From JACCSI01 sp963815285 (GTDB taxonomy: Bacteria; Acidobacteriota; Vicinamibacteria; Vicinamibacterales; UBA2999): 64,000 nucleotides of DNA. Where the stretch lies: the NCBI GenBank assembly GCA_963815285.1, contig CAWFGB010000004.1:124001-188000 (forward strand), written 5' to 3'. A model generated the notes under the pieces. That model searched no databases. It worked only from the letters and a program-made list of their open reading frames with translations, and was not told where the DNA came from. Shown in pieces: positions 51,757 to 61,344 of this stretch. Made by a program: the position numbers and the translations under genes. Position 1 is the stretch's first letter, and each line of letters starts with the position of its first letter.

Positions 51757-53574
51757 ATGACTTCACAATTGGTGCGTCTGCTCATCGTCGTCGCGCTCGC
51801 TGTTGCGACCCTTCAGGGACAGGCGGCGACACAGTCGCGGACTCGCGAGCATGTGCAAACCCTGGCGTCGGAGAAATTCGAAGGGCGCATGGCGGGATTG
51901 GCCGGCGAGAAGCTCGCCGCTGACTACATCGTCCGGGAGTTGACCCGCATCGGCGCCCAGGCACTGCCCGGCCAGAAGGATCTGTTCCAGACCTTCCAGT
52001 TCACCGCCGGGACGAAAGACGCGGGGTCGAACATCACCGTCACCACACCGGGTGGAGACCCGCGCGTGTTCATCACCGCCCAGCACGTGCAGGCGCTGTC
52101 GTTCTCCGATAGCGCGGAAGCAACCGGCGAGGTGGTGTTTGCCGGCTACGGACTGGTCGTCCCCGAGAGCCAGAACTTCGGCTACGACAGCTACGCCGGG
52201 CTGGACGTGAAGGACAAGATCGTGCTCGTTCTCCGCTACTTTCCGGAGGACGCGGATCAGAAAACGCGTGCGATCCTCGCCCGCTACTCCGACTTGCGTT
52301 ACAAGGCGATGGCTGCCCGTCAGCGCGGCGCCAAGGCGCTGCTCGTGGTCACCGGGCCGCGCTCACCCAACGCCGGCGCCACCGTGCCGATGACGTTCGA
52401 CACCGCCCTGGCGGGCTCCGGAATCGTCGCCGCGAGCATCAGCGGCGACGGCGGCCGTGCGATCTTTGCCGGCGCGCCCGACAAAAATCTGGATGACGCG
52501 CAGAAAAGCATGGATACCGGCAACCCGCACGCGTCGGGCTTTGCCATTCCCAACGTCACCGTAACGGTCAAGGCTGCGGTCGAGCGCGAGACGCAACTTG
52601 GGCGCAACGTGGTCGCGTATCTGCCGGCCACGGGCGCGACGACCGGCGTGGAAAAGCCGTGGATTGCTTTGGGCGCCCACTACGATCACCTGGGTCGCGG
52701 GCGCACCGGCAACTCGCTTGCCGCGAAGGATGAGGCGGGCCGGATCCACCACGGTGCCGACGACAACGCCTCAGGCGCGGCCGCGGTCCTTGCCATCGCC
52801 GAAACACTGGCCACCGAGCCCCGCCGCCGCAACGTCCTGCTCGGCTTCTGGTCGGCCGAAGAGATCGGGCTGATCGGATCGAATGCGTTCGTGAATCAGC
52901 CGCCGGTGCCCGTCAACCAACTCGCTGCGTATCTCAACTTCGATATGGTCGGCCGGATGGTCGACAACAAGCTGACGGTGCAGGCCACCGGCACGAGCGC
53001 GGTGTGGAATCGGCTGATCGAGCAGGCGAACGTCGCCGCGGGCTTCGACCTGGTGCTGCAGCCCGATCCGTATCAGCCGACCGACGTCGCCACGTTCAAC
53101 GGCGCCAGCGTGCCGTCGCTCAGCTTCTTCACGAGCACGCATACTGACTACCACCGCCCCGGCGACACGGCCGACAAGATCAACTACGAGGACCTCGACA
53201 GGATCGCGGACTTCGCCGCCGCCATCGTCAAGCGGCTCGGCGACACGCCGGAGGCGCCGGTTTTCACCAAGGTCGATCAGCAGACGGACACCGCGGGACG
53301 CGCGGGCCTCCGCGTGTTCACGGGGACGATTCCCGACTACGCGACGAACGTCAAGGGCCTGCTCCTCGGCGGTGTCATCGGCGGCGGGCCGGCGGAACAG
53401 GCGGGGCTGCAGAAGGGCGACGTCATCGTCGAGATCGCCGGGCAGACCATCGCCAACATCTACGATTACACCTACGCGCTCGAACTACTCAAGATCGGCG
53501 AACCGGTGAAGATCGTCTACATGCGGGGGACGGAGCGCCGCGAGACGACGTTGACGCCAGGCGCGCGCAAGTAA
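51757..53574 (+). CDS. Secreted M28-family aminopeptidase with PA and PDZ domains
   Basis: Exported di-zinc peptidase, 605 aa. Signal peptide (LLIVVALAVATLQGQA); N-terminal half includes a protease-associated insert (~110-270; VVFAGYGLVVPESQNFGYDS, GARALLVV-like GAKALLVVTGPRS). M28 core: GAHYDHLGRG (His ~308), HHGADDNASGAAAVL (bridging Asp ~335), WSAEEIGLIGS (Glu pair ~368), FDMVGR (Asp) and THTDYHRPGD (His ~466). A PDZ domain ends the protein (~510-600; LLLGGVIGGGPAEQAGLQKG, DVIVEIAGQTIAN). All zinc ligands are present, so an active aminopeptidase or carboxypeptidase outside the cytoplasm is expected. ATG at 51757 follows GGAACACTC. Confidence 0.93.
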   Translation: MTSQLVRLLIVVALAVATLQGQAATQSRTREHVQTLASEKFEGRMAGLAGEKLAADYIVRELTRIGAQALPGQKDLFQTFQFTAGTKDAGSNITVTTPGGDPRVFITAQHVQALSFSDSAEATGEVVFAGYGLVVPESQNFGYDSYAGLDVKDKIVLVLRYFPEDADQKTRAILARYSDLRYKAMAARQRGAKALLVVTGPRSPNAGATVPMTFDTALAGSGIVAASISGDGGRAIFAGAPDKNLDDAQKSMDTGNPHASGFAIPNVTVTVKAAVERETQLGRNVVAYLPATGATTGVEKPWIALGAHYDHLGRGRTGNSLAAKDEAGRIHHGADDNASGAAAVLAIAETLATEPRRRNVLLGFWSAEEIGLIGSNAFVNQPPVPVNQLAAYLNFDMVGRMVDNKLTVQATGTSAVWNRLIEQANVAAGFDLVLQPDPYQPTDVATFNGASVPSLSFFTSTHTDYHRPGDTADKINYEDLDRIADFAAAIVKRLGDTPEAPVFTKVDQQTDTAGRAGLRVFTGTIPDYATNVKGLLLGGVIGGGPAEQAGLQKGDVIVEIAGQTIANIYDYTYALELLKIGEPVKIVYMRGTERRETTLTPGARK

Positions 53575-53590
53575 CCGCGGAAGCACCGGC

Positions 53591-53614
53591 ACGAAACGCG
53601 AAGGGCGCGAAGGA
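53591..53614 (+). repeat. GAAGGGCACGAAGG-type intergenic repeat, copy 2
   Basis: ACGAAACGCGAAGGGCGCGA followed by AGGA, 16 bp after the M28 peptidase stop. Confidence 0.45.
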
Positions 53615-53838
53615 GGTTGCCGGAAGGTGCTCGCGAAACACCAAGAGCCGCCGACGGCGTCGAAAACGGGCAGGGCGCCATTTCCGACTGGACGAGAACG
53701 ACTGGCCCATCGATAATCTGTGCCTGCACCAGTCGCCTTACTCGGGTGATGGGGCGCAGGTTGTCAGTACGGTTAACAGCTTAGCGGCACAAGGGCGGCG
53801 GGGCGGAGTCCACGCCCTCCCCTGCCAGGAGGATTTTC

Positions 53839-54201
53839 ATGCGGCTCTCACTCATCGTTGCGCTCATCGCGGTCGTCGGCTTCGTCGCGGCGCCTCGCGC
53901 TCAGGGCGGCGTCGATGGATCCTGGACGCTCACGTTCGAAACCCCGATGGGCTCGCTCAGCGCGTCCGCCACGTTCAAGTCCGAAGGCGAGGAGCTCAGC
54001 GGGACGATGGAAAGCGAGGCGGGGTCGACGTCGTTCAAAGGTACGGTTAAAGGCAGCGCGATCAGCTGGGTCATGAATGTTTCCACCCCGCAGGGCGACA
54101 TCTCAATCCAAATGGACGGCGAAGTCGACGGCGACACCATCAAAGGGACGTTCGACTTCGGTCAGGGTACGGGCACCTGGGTGGGGAAGAAAACCAAATA
54201 G
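53839..54201 (+). CDS. Small secreted beta-barrel protein
   Basis: A 120-residue exported protein. Signal peptide (LSLIVALIAVVGFVAAPRAQ) and strong ribosome site GGAGGATTTTC before the ATG at 53839. The mature ~98 residues are almost entirely alternating strands (GSWTLTFETPMGSLSASATF, GTMESEAGSTSFKGTVKG, ISIQMDGEVDGDTIKGTFDF, GTGTWVGKK) resembling the small lipocalin-like or heat-resistant-inhibitor folds. Proteins of this type are frequent in Acidobacteriota and have no known function. Separate from the upstream operon by 264 bp. Confidence 0.8.
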   Translation: MRLSLIVALIAVVGFVAAPRAQGGVDGSWTLTFETPMGSLSASATFKSEGEELSGTMESEAGSTSFKGTVKGSAISWVMNVSTPQGDISIQMDGEVDGDTIKGTFDFGQGTGTWVGKKTK

Positions 54202-54293
54202 TTGCGAGAGGCCCAGCAGTACTTTGTTGCCGCTGGGCTCTCAGCGCCGAACGCTGAAACCGGAAAGCCGAACGCCTCGCGCCGCCACCCTGA

Positions 54294-56805
54294 TCAATAC
54301 GCCGCGAGCAAGCGCGCCGCCCGTTCAACCTCAGACTCACTCACGAGGAAGAACTCCTCCAGCGGCGGCGAATAGGGCACCGGCGTATCGAGCGCCCCCA
54401 GAATGCGTATCGGCGCGTCGAGCGCTTCGAACGCCTCTTCCTGGATGATCGCGGCGACGCTCTCGCCGATACCGCCCGTGCGCGAGTCCTCGTGCACGAT
54501 CAAGACCTTGTTGCAGTGACGTGTCACGGCGAGGATTGCGTCTTTGTCGAGCGGTGCAATGGTGCGCAGGTCGAGCACGGCCGCATCGATGCCATCAGCA
54601 GCCAGCCTGTCAGCCACCCGCATGCAGTGATGTACGTCAGGCCCCGTACCAGATCATCGCGATGGTGGAGCCCAGTCGGCGCAGGGCGGCCCTGCCGATC
54701 GGCGTCGGGGCGGGCGCGTCCTGCGGCAGCGCCTGCTTGATGCGCGGATCGCGATAAAGCGCGATGTGCTCGTAATACAGGACCGGATCAGGATCGGCCA
54801 CCGCCGCCGCCATCAGCCCGCGCGCGTCCTCCGGCGTCGACGGCACGACAATTTTCAGGCCGGGCGTGCGATAGAACCACGGCTCGGTGTTCTGGCTGTG
54901 GTACGGACCGGCATACCGCAGCCCGCCCCAGGGCATGCGCACGACCATCGGCACTTCGCCGCCCCAGCGGTAGCGGATTTTCGCGGCGTTGTTGACGAGC
55001 TGATTGAAACCGGTGGCGACGAAATCGTTGAACTGCATTTCGCCGATCGGCCGCTGCCCGGCAAGCGCGGCGCCGACGCAGACGCCGAGCACTGCGCCCT
55101 CGGCCAGCGGCGAATTGAGGATCCGATCGCCGTACGTTTTCAGCAGTGGCCGTAACAGCAGAAAGGCGTTGCCGTATTGCCCGCCGACGTCCTGGCCGTA
55201 GACGAACACACGTGGGTCGGCGGCCAGCGCATCGCCGACGCCGAGCATCACGGCTTCGAGTAAGGTGCTGCCCTTCTTGTCGAACGGCAGGCCGGGATCC
55301 AGAGTCAAGGCCCCCGTGCCCATCGATGTCGGGCCGGGCGTGAGCCGTGCCCCACGCCACTCCGGATCCAGCACCTCGACGCGCACGCGCGGCGCTTCGT
55401 TCTTGAACACGCCGACGGCCGCCTCTTCGGGTTTTGGCCACGGCGCATCGATGACGATCTGCGCCTGCTTGCCGACCATGTCGTCGGCCCATGCCTTGAG
55501 GGTGTCGAGCTCTCCGCGCTTGATGATCTTCTCGCCTTCGAGCCGCGCGGCGTATCGCGCGATCGGATCGCGCTTGGCCCAGAACTCATAGAGCTCGCGA
55601 TTGGCGTAGCCGCCCTCGTGCAGCGCGGGGTATTCCCAGGAGGGCGGCGATTCCTTGCCGTGATAGAGCATGTCGTCGTGATGTGCGTGACCGCACATCC
55701 GCATCGCGACGATCTCGATCAGGGTCGGGCCGGCGCCCGCACGCGCCCGGTCGGCGGCCCATGTGAAGGCGGCGGCGACCACGTCCGGATCGGTCCCGTC
55801 GATGCTGATGCCCGGAATGCCATACCCGAGCGCCTTGTCCGCGAAGACGCGCGCCGCGGAGTTCTCGGGCACCGGGGTCGACAGCGCCGTCTGGTTGTTT
55901 TGCAGGCAGAACACCGCGGGGAGCTTGCGCACGGCGCACAGGTTGATGGCCTCGTGCCACTCACCAAGTGACGAACCGCCCTCCCCGATGAACGACAAAG
56001 CGACCCGCCCCGCCGCCTGGCGCGAGAATCCCATGGCGAGGCCGGCGATGCTGAGCGATCCAATCGTCAGTGGTGCCGCCGCCGGAAGCACACCCCAGGC
56101 CCAGTCGCCGGTGTGCAAGTCCCGGCCGAACATTGGCGGGCCGGCCTTACCCATCTGCGCGCTGAGCACCTGCCGCACCGCCTCTTCGTCGTGACGCATT
56201 GCCAGCGTGACGCCGAGGTCACGAATGACCGGCGCGAGCACGTCGCCGTTCCACGTGCCGTCCGCATTCTGAAACTTGGGCCCACGCCGCAGCCGGATGC
56301 CGCCGGCATAGATGGCCTCCTGTCCGAGCGAGCGGAAGCCCTTACCCTGAAACGCCTTGTCACCCCAGCGGACGTCGCCGCCCATGAAGAACTGCTTGAG
56401 CCGGTTGTCCACAGCGCGGGTCAGCACCATTCCACGCAGAATCTCGCGCCGCTCGTCAGCCGTCAGCGAGATGCGGATCGCTTCGCGCGCAAGAAAGCCG
56501 TCGCACGACTCGACGATCTCCGCACGCGCCTGCTCCAGCCGCTTGACCGCCGTCACGCCCGGCGTCGTCTCGTCAATGCCGTCCGGTGCCGCCAGCAGGT
56601 CGTAGAGGCGCTTGGCGAGCTCACGCCGAAACGGCGCACGCAGCGCTTCAATCTGCTTGGTGTCGCTGTCGCCCGGCGCGCCTTTGCGCACCGCGGCCAA
56701 CGATTCAAGGGCGAGCGTCAGGGCGAGCGGGTGACGTTCGGCGACAAACGCGCCAAGACGACTATCGAGACCAGAAAGGCGGGAGATTTCAGCGGACCGG
56801 GACAT
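54294..56805 (-). pseudogene. Fused E1 alpha-beta 2-oxoacid dehydrogenase, broken by one frameshift
   Basis: Thiamine-diphosphate-dependent E1 component of a branched-chain 2-oxoacid or pyruvate dehydrogenase complex, with alpha and beta subunits in one chain (~840 aa if restored). The alpha part has GKGFRSLGQEAIYAGGIRLR and the TPP motif GEGGSSLGEWHEAINLCAVR...QNN. The beta part has LLEAVMLGVGDALAADPRVF, GQDVGGQYG, FNDFVATGFNQLVNNAAKIR and PWGGLRYAGPYHSQ. The frame stops after TIAMIWYGA because of a GGGG run near 54646-54650; removing one G continues into VHHCMRVADRLAADGI and the transketolase C-terminal domain (LIVHEDSRTGGIGESVAAII) to 54294. The single lesion in a homopolymer may be a sequencing error, a fresh mutation or a switch. 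Start: ATG at 56805 (a GTG at 56835 is possible). Confidence 0.85.
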
Positions 56806-56924
56806 CAGATTGATTCTATCGTGGGTCCCGGACACTGAACGATGCTTCGCCTGGTAAGAGAGTGAAGTATAAATCTCTCCACAGCGCCTCAGCGCACCGC
56901 AGGCGTCGAAGCAGAAGAATATCC

Positions 56925-58178
56925 ATGTCCAAGTTCGGTGTCTTTGTCGGCTTGTTCGTCGTCGCGTCGTCCCTCATCACGGCACAAAGCGATCCGCTCA
57001 CGCGAGCGAAGAATCTCCATCGTCAGACGCCGCTCATCGACGGGCACAACGATTACCCGTGGGCGCTTCGGGGACTCGATGCCGGGCGCGACTTCGGCAA
57101 GGCGGAGATCTCCGGCAGTGTGCCCAACCTGCACACCGACATCCCCCGCCTGCGCGAGGGTGGTGTGGGCGGACAGTTCTGGTCCGTGTACGTCCCGTCG
57201 TCCATGCAGGGCCGCGAGGCCGTGCGCGCCACGCTCGAACAGATCGACATCGTCCACCGGATGGTGGCGCGTTGGCCGCAGACCTTTGGCTTGGTACGCA
57301 CGGCGGCCGAGGTCGAGCGCGTGTTCAAGAACCGCCGCATCGCGTCGCTCATCGGCATGGAAGGTGGTCATTCGATTGACAACTCGCTCGCCACCCTGCG
57401 GATGTTGCACGCGCTGGGCGCCGGCTACATGACGCTGACGCACAGCGCCAACGTGCCGTGGGCCGACGCTGCGACCGACGTGCCCATGCTCGGCGGCCTG
57501 TCGAAGTTCGGCGAGGAGGTCGTCCGCGAGATGAACCGGCTGGGAATGCTCGTCGACCTCAGTCACGTGTCGCCAGGCACGATGGAGGACGCCATTCGCG
57601 TCACCCAGGCGCCGGTGATCTTCTCGCACTCCTCCGCCAGGGCGCTCTGCAACGTCCCGCGCAATGTGCCGGACAACGTCCTTCAGCTGCTGCCAGGCAA
57701 TGGCGGCGTCGTGATGATCACGTTCGTGCCCGGTTTCATCTCCCAAGCGGTCGCCGATCACAGCACGCAGCTGACCGAGGCGCAGCAGTCGTTTCGAGCC
57801 CAGTTTCCCAACAACGACGCGTACGTCGCGACGGCGCTGGAGCGCTGGCACGCCGAGCATCCCGAGCCGCGGGCCACGCTGTCGCAGGTCGCCGACCACA
57901 TCGATCACGTGCGCAAGGTCGCGGGCGTCGATCACATTGGACTCGGCGGCGATTTCGACGGCATCACCACGGTCATCGAGGGACTCGAGGACGTGTCGAA
58001 GTACCCGGACCTGACCGCCGAGCTGATTCGCCGCGGCTACAGCGAGCAGGACATCAAGAAGATTCTCGGCCTCAACATCCTGCGGGTGATGCGCCGCGCG
58101 GAGCTGGTCGCGGCAACCTTGCAGAAAACCCGCGGGCCGTCAACGGCGACGATCGAGCAACTCGACAATCCCCGGTAA
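56925..58178 (+). CDS. Secreted membrane dipeptidase (M19)
   Basis: Exported zinc dipeptidase of the renal dipeptidase family, 417 aa from the ATG at 56925; the frame upstream has no signal peptide. Signal segment: FGVFVGLFVVASSLITAQ. Metal and catalytic motifs in order: LIDGHNDYPW, IGMEGGHSID, YMTLTHSANVPWAD, MLVDLSHVSPGTM, VIFSHSSARALCN and DHIGLGGDFDGI. All ligands of the bi-zinc site are present. It cleaves dipeptides, often those with a D-residue or dehydropeptides, outside the cytoplasm. It is divergent from the E1 gene and followed by a repeat of the GAAGGGCACGAAGG type. Confidence 0.94.
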   Translation: MSKFGVFVGLFVVASSLITAQSDPLTRAKNLHRQTPLIDGHNDYPWALRGLDAGRDFGKAEISGSVPNLHTDIPRLREGGVGGQFWSVYVPSSMQGREAVRATLEQIDIVHRMVARWPQTFGLVRTAAEVERVFKNRRIASLIGMEGGHSIDNSLATLRMLHALGAGYMTLTHSANVPWADAATDVPMLGGLSKFGEEVVREMNRLGMLVDLSHVSPGTMEDAIRVTQAPVIFSHSSARALCNVPRNVPDNVLQLLPGNGGVVMITFVPGFISQAVADHSTQLTEAQQSFRAQFPNNDAYVATALERWHAEHPEPRATLSQVADHIDHVRKVAGVDHIGLGGDFDGITTVIEGLEDVSKYPDLTAELIRRGYSEQDIKKILGLNILRVMRRAELVAATLQKTRGPSTATIEQLDNPR

Positions 58179-58180
58179 AC

Positions 58181-58200
58181 ATGAAGGGCACGAAGGAACG
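58181..58200 (+). repeat. GAAGGGCACGAAGG-type intergenic repeat, copy 3
   Basis: CATGAAGGGCACGAAGGAAC, immediately after the M19 stop codon. Shares GAAGGGCACGAAGG with the copy at 51721-51750. Confidence 0.5.
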
Positions 58201-58224
58201 TTCGTGTCTTGCGGTCAGCGGCGG

Positions 58225-60888
58225 TTAATCCGCGCGCAAGGCGAGCATCGGATCGATAGTAGTAGCACGCCAGGCGGGGCCGAGGCACGCGAGCGCACCA
58301 GCGGCGATGAACGCGAGCGACACGCCCACGAGCGTCACCGGATCGGTCGGCGTCGTCTGATAGAGGTAGCTTTGCAGCACGCGCGCCAGCGCGAACGATG
58401 CACCGATGCCAATGACCAGGCCTAGCCCCACCAGTCCGAGGCCCTGGCCGAGCACCATACCGAGCACGCTCCGCTGACTCGCGCCCAGCGCCATTCGCAG
58501 CCCGAACTCCTGCGTCCGTTGAGAGACCGATTGCGCGATCACGCCGGTGATGCCCGTGAGGGTCACCAGCAGGGCGAGCCCGGCAAAGACGGTCAGCAAC
58601 ATGGCCGTGAGGCGCGGGGTCGCAAGGTAGCGGTCGCGCACTTCGTCGAGCGTTCGCACGTTTTCGATCGGCAGGTCAGGATCAACGCTTCGTACGGCGT
58701 CCCGAATGATCGACGTCGCCTGCGATGGGTCGCCGTTCATCCGCACCAGCACCCGGCCGTTGATCCCGCCGGCCTGCCGCAGCGGCCGGTAGACCTGGGC
58801 AACGGCGTCACGCTCGAGCCCAAAGGTCTTGGTATCGCTGATTACCCCGACCACCATCGCCCACGTCTGTCCGTTGTCGGCCGAGACCTGCGCCCCGAGC
58901 GCATCACGGCCTTCCCATTCGTGTCGCGCCAGCGTTTCGTTGATCACCACGACGCGCGCGGCGTCTTCGTGGTCGAGCTCGGTAAATCCGCGCCCGCGGA
59001 GCAGACGAATCCCGAGAGTGTCGAAGAGGCGAGGGCTGGCCACACGCACGTCGGCGACCGGACGATCTTCGGGGGCGTTGTAGGTGCGGCCCTCGATCTG
59101 GAAACGCGTCTGCCCTGGTTGCAGCCCTTCGAGCGGCACCGCGTTGGTGACCGCCGCCCCGGTGACGCCAGGCGCGGTTTCGAGCCGCTCCAGCAGCGAC
59201 ACATAGAGCCGGCGCAAGGACGCCGGGTCCGGGTACTTCGTGAAGTTGCCAAAGACCTCGGCGGACATGACGCGGTCAGGCCGGAAGCCCGGATCGACGT
59301 TCTGCAGTCTGTAGAAGCTGAGCAGCAGCAGGCCGGCGCCCACCAGCAACACCACGGATACCGCCACCTGCGCCACGATGAGCGCGCGCTGCACCTTGTG
59401 TCCGCTGCCGGCAGTGCTCGTCCCCTTGCCGCCGGATTTGAGGGCACTCACGAGATCCACACGCGAGGCGAGCGCCGGAAACGTCCCGAACACAAGGCCG
59501 GTGACGACGGACACGATCAGGGTGAACGCCATCACTCCGGGATCGAGGCCGATCTCTCCGGTGCGCGCGGTGAAGCGGCCGACAAACGTCGTCAGCATGT
59601 CCACGGTCAGCCAAGCGAACGCGAAACCGACCATGCCGCCGGCCACCGACAACACGGTACTTTCGGTCAGGAGCTGTCGGACCAGACGCCAGCGCCCGGC
59701 GCCGAGCGCCGTGCGCATCGCCAGCTCACGATCGCGGCGCAGCATGCGTGCCAATGTCAGATTGGCAACGTTGGCGCAGGCGAGCAGCAATACCAATCCC
59801 GTCGTGCCGAGCAGGATGAGCAACAGCTCACGCGCGCCCGAGGTCAGCGCTTCGAGGACATTGGCCGTGCGCGCCTGAAAGCCCAGCGCCGGCCGGTAGA
59901 CCTGCGGAAAGTCCTGTGTCCACCGCTGCGCCACGGTTGACACCTCGGTCGCGGCCGTCTCTGGTGAGGCGCCCGGCTTGAGCAGGCCAAACACGCTGAG
60001 CGCGCCGAAGGCCCGCCGATTGGCTTCGACGTTCGCTTCGGCCGCCGAGCGGAACGGGCACGCCTCGGTCGGCATGTAGACATCCACTTCATTCGGGTAG
60101 TGCGGCACTGGCGGCAGCACGCCGACGACTGTATGCGGGCGATCGTTCATCTCGAAGACCTGACCGATGATGTTCGGATCGGCACCGAATTTCGTGCGCC
60201 AATAGGAGTGACCGAGCACGAGCACGGCTTCCGCGCCATGATCGTCGTCGGTCGGCACAAACGTGCGGCCGATGACCGGCTTGACGCCAAGGACGTCGAA
60301 GAAGTTGGGCGACACGACCCCAGTAGCGACGCGATCCGGCTCGCCGCGCCGCAACAGGTCGAAACTCATTTGATGAAATTCGACGAGACCTTCAAAGCTG
60401 ACAAGCTGCTCGCGGTAGTCGTAGAGCTCTTTGATTGACACGCCGAAGTTCGCCTGGTTGGCGAGCGGCGCCGATTGCTGCACCAGCACGAGGCGATCGC
60501 CGTTCTCGTAGGGCAGCGGCTTGAGCAGCACGCCGTTGATCACGCTGAAGATGGCGGTGTTGGCGCCGATACCGAGGCCCAGCGTCAGCACGGCGAGGGT
60601 GGCAAAGCCGGGGTTCTTCCTCAACGCGCGGGCACCGTAGCGGAGATCGGCGAGCAATTCCTCGAGCCAGCTCACACCGCGCGCATCCCGTGCTTCTTCT
60701 TTGTGCTTTTCCATTGGCCCAAAATTCCTGAACGCCAGCTGCCGCGCCTCGTCGGGCGGCACCCCTCGGCTGATGTGCTTCTGCGTTTCCATCTCAAGGT
60801 GAAACTGCACTTCGGCGTTGAGCTCACGGTCCATGCCCGCGCCGTCTCTCACCGCCCGTGCTTTATGTGTCACCCGCTTGAAGAACAT
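58225..60888 (-). CDS. ADOP-family permease with N-terminal prefix domain
   Basis: Long-form duplicated orphan permease, 887 aa. The soluble prefix (~1-75; MDRELNAEVQFHLEMETQKH, ARQLAFRNFGPMEKHKEEAR) leads to LLADLRYGARALRKNPGFAT and TM1. The first FtsX block contains LLACANVANLTLARMLRRDR (~370), the hinge helix LIVAQVAVSVVLLVGAGLLL (~510), and the second FtsX block LLVTLTGITGVIAQSVSQRT (~775); it ends WRATTIDPMLALRAD. The gene follows padR by 76 bp on the same strand. Again no ATPase is nearby. The prefix domain occurs here only in the two ADOPs that have a PadR partner, which suggests it contributes to that regulatory pairing. Confidence 0.93.
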   Translation of the reverse strand: MFFKRVTHKARAVRDGAGMDRELNAEVQFHLEMETQKHISRGVPPDEARQLAFRNFGPMEKHKEEARDARGVSWLEELLADLRYGARALRKNPGFATLAVLTLGLGIGANTAIFSVINGVLLKPLPYENGDRLVLVQQSAPLANQANFGVSIKELYDYREQLVSFEGLVEFHQMSFDLLRRGEPDRVATGVVSPNFFDVLGVKPVIGRTFVPTDDDHGAEAVLVLGHSYWRTKFGADPNIIGQVFEMNDRPHTVVGVLPPVPHYPNEVDVYMPTEACPFRSAAEANVEANRRAFGALSVFGLLKPGASPETAATEVSTVAQRWTQDFPQVYRPALGFQARTANVLEALTSGARELLLILLGTTGLVLLLACANVANLTLARMLRRDRELAMRTALGAGRWRLVRQLLTESTVLSVAGGMVGFAFAWLTVDMLTTFVGRFTARTGEIGLDPGVMAFTLIVSVVTGLVFGTFPALASRVDLVSALKSGGKGTSTAGSGHKVQRALIVAQVAVSVVLLVGAGLLLLSFYRLQNVDPGFRPDRVMSAEVFGNFTKYPDPASLRRLYVSLLERLETAPGVTGAAVTNAVPLEGLQPGQTRFQIEGRTYNAPEDRPVADVRVASPRLFDTLGIRLLRGRGFTELDHEDAARVVVINETLARHEWEGRDALGAQVSADNGQTWAMVVGVISDTKTFGLERDAVAQVYRPLRQAGGINGRVLVRMNGDPSQATSIIRDAVRSVDPDLPIENVRTLDEVRDRYLATPRLTAMLLTVFAGLALLVTLTGITGVIAQSVSQRTQEFGLRMALGASQRSVLGMVLGQGLGLVGLGLVIGIGASFALARVLQSYLYQTTPTDPVTLVGVSLAFIAAGALACLGPAWRATTIDPMLALRAD

Positions 60889-60964
60889 TGTTCTGTCCCA
60901 ATCCGCGACTCGGAGGCTCTCGGCTCTCGGTGCTGATTGCTGCCCGGCGAGCTGGCCGCCGCTG

Positions 60965-61294
60965 TCACACCTCGAGAATCCGCGCCACGGCGCCGGCCAT
61001 CCGTTCCCACTGCGCCGTCTCTTCGCGCAACTGTTTCTGCCCCGTCCTGGTCAAGCGATAGAACTTCGCCTGACGGTTGTTCTCCGACGCACCCCATTCC
61101 GCGTCAATCCACCCCGCAGCCTCGAGCCGATGCAGGGCCGGATAGAGCGACCCCTGATTGACGCGCAGCACGTCCTCCGAGATCTGCTGAATCCGCTGCG
61201 AGATGCCCCAGCCGTGCATGGGCCCGACCGCGAGTGTCTTCAGGATGAGCAGGTCTAATGTGCCTTGCAGCAGATCGAGTTGTGATTTTGACAT
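60965..61294 (-). CDS. PadR-family transcriptional regulator (acidobacterial type)
   Basis: Winged-helix regulator of 109 aa, TIGR03433 type, with the same architecture and length as the one at 31934. Landmarks: LLQGTLDLLILKTLAVGPMH, GWGISQRIQQISEDVLRV, QGSLYPALHRLEAAGWI and the wing RQAKFYRLTRTGQKQL, then WERMAGAVARIL for dimerisation. It probably represses the ADOP gene 76 bp downstream. The short direct repeats just upstream of its ATG (61296-61338) may be part of its control region or simply a repeat insertion. Confidence 0.95.
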   Translation of the reverse strand: MSKSQLDLLQGTLDLLILKTLAVGPMHGWGISQRIQQISEDVLRVNQGSLYPALHRLEAAGWIDAEWGASENNRQAKFYRLTRTGQKQLREETAQWERMAGAVARILEV

Positions 61295-61295
61295 G

Positions 61296-61338
61296 TCAGG
61301 TATCAGGCCTCAGGTATCAGGCCTCAGGATCAGGCATC
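61296..61338 (-). repeat. Tandem CAGGTATCAGGCCT repeats upstream of padR
   Basis: CAGGTATCAGGCCT occurs twice in direct succession (from 61296 and 61310), followed by the divergent CAGGATCAGGCAT. The array occupies nearly the whole gap between the rhodanese stop (61345) and the padR start (61294), and contains AGGCCT palindromes. Confidence 0.7.
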
Positions 61339-61344
61339 TCATTC

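Noticed and set aside
53575..53838. Small minus-strand frames (53489-53729)
   Set aside because: They overlap the end of the M28 gene and the GAAGG repeat; no coding signal of their own.
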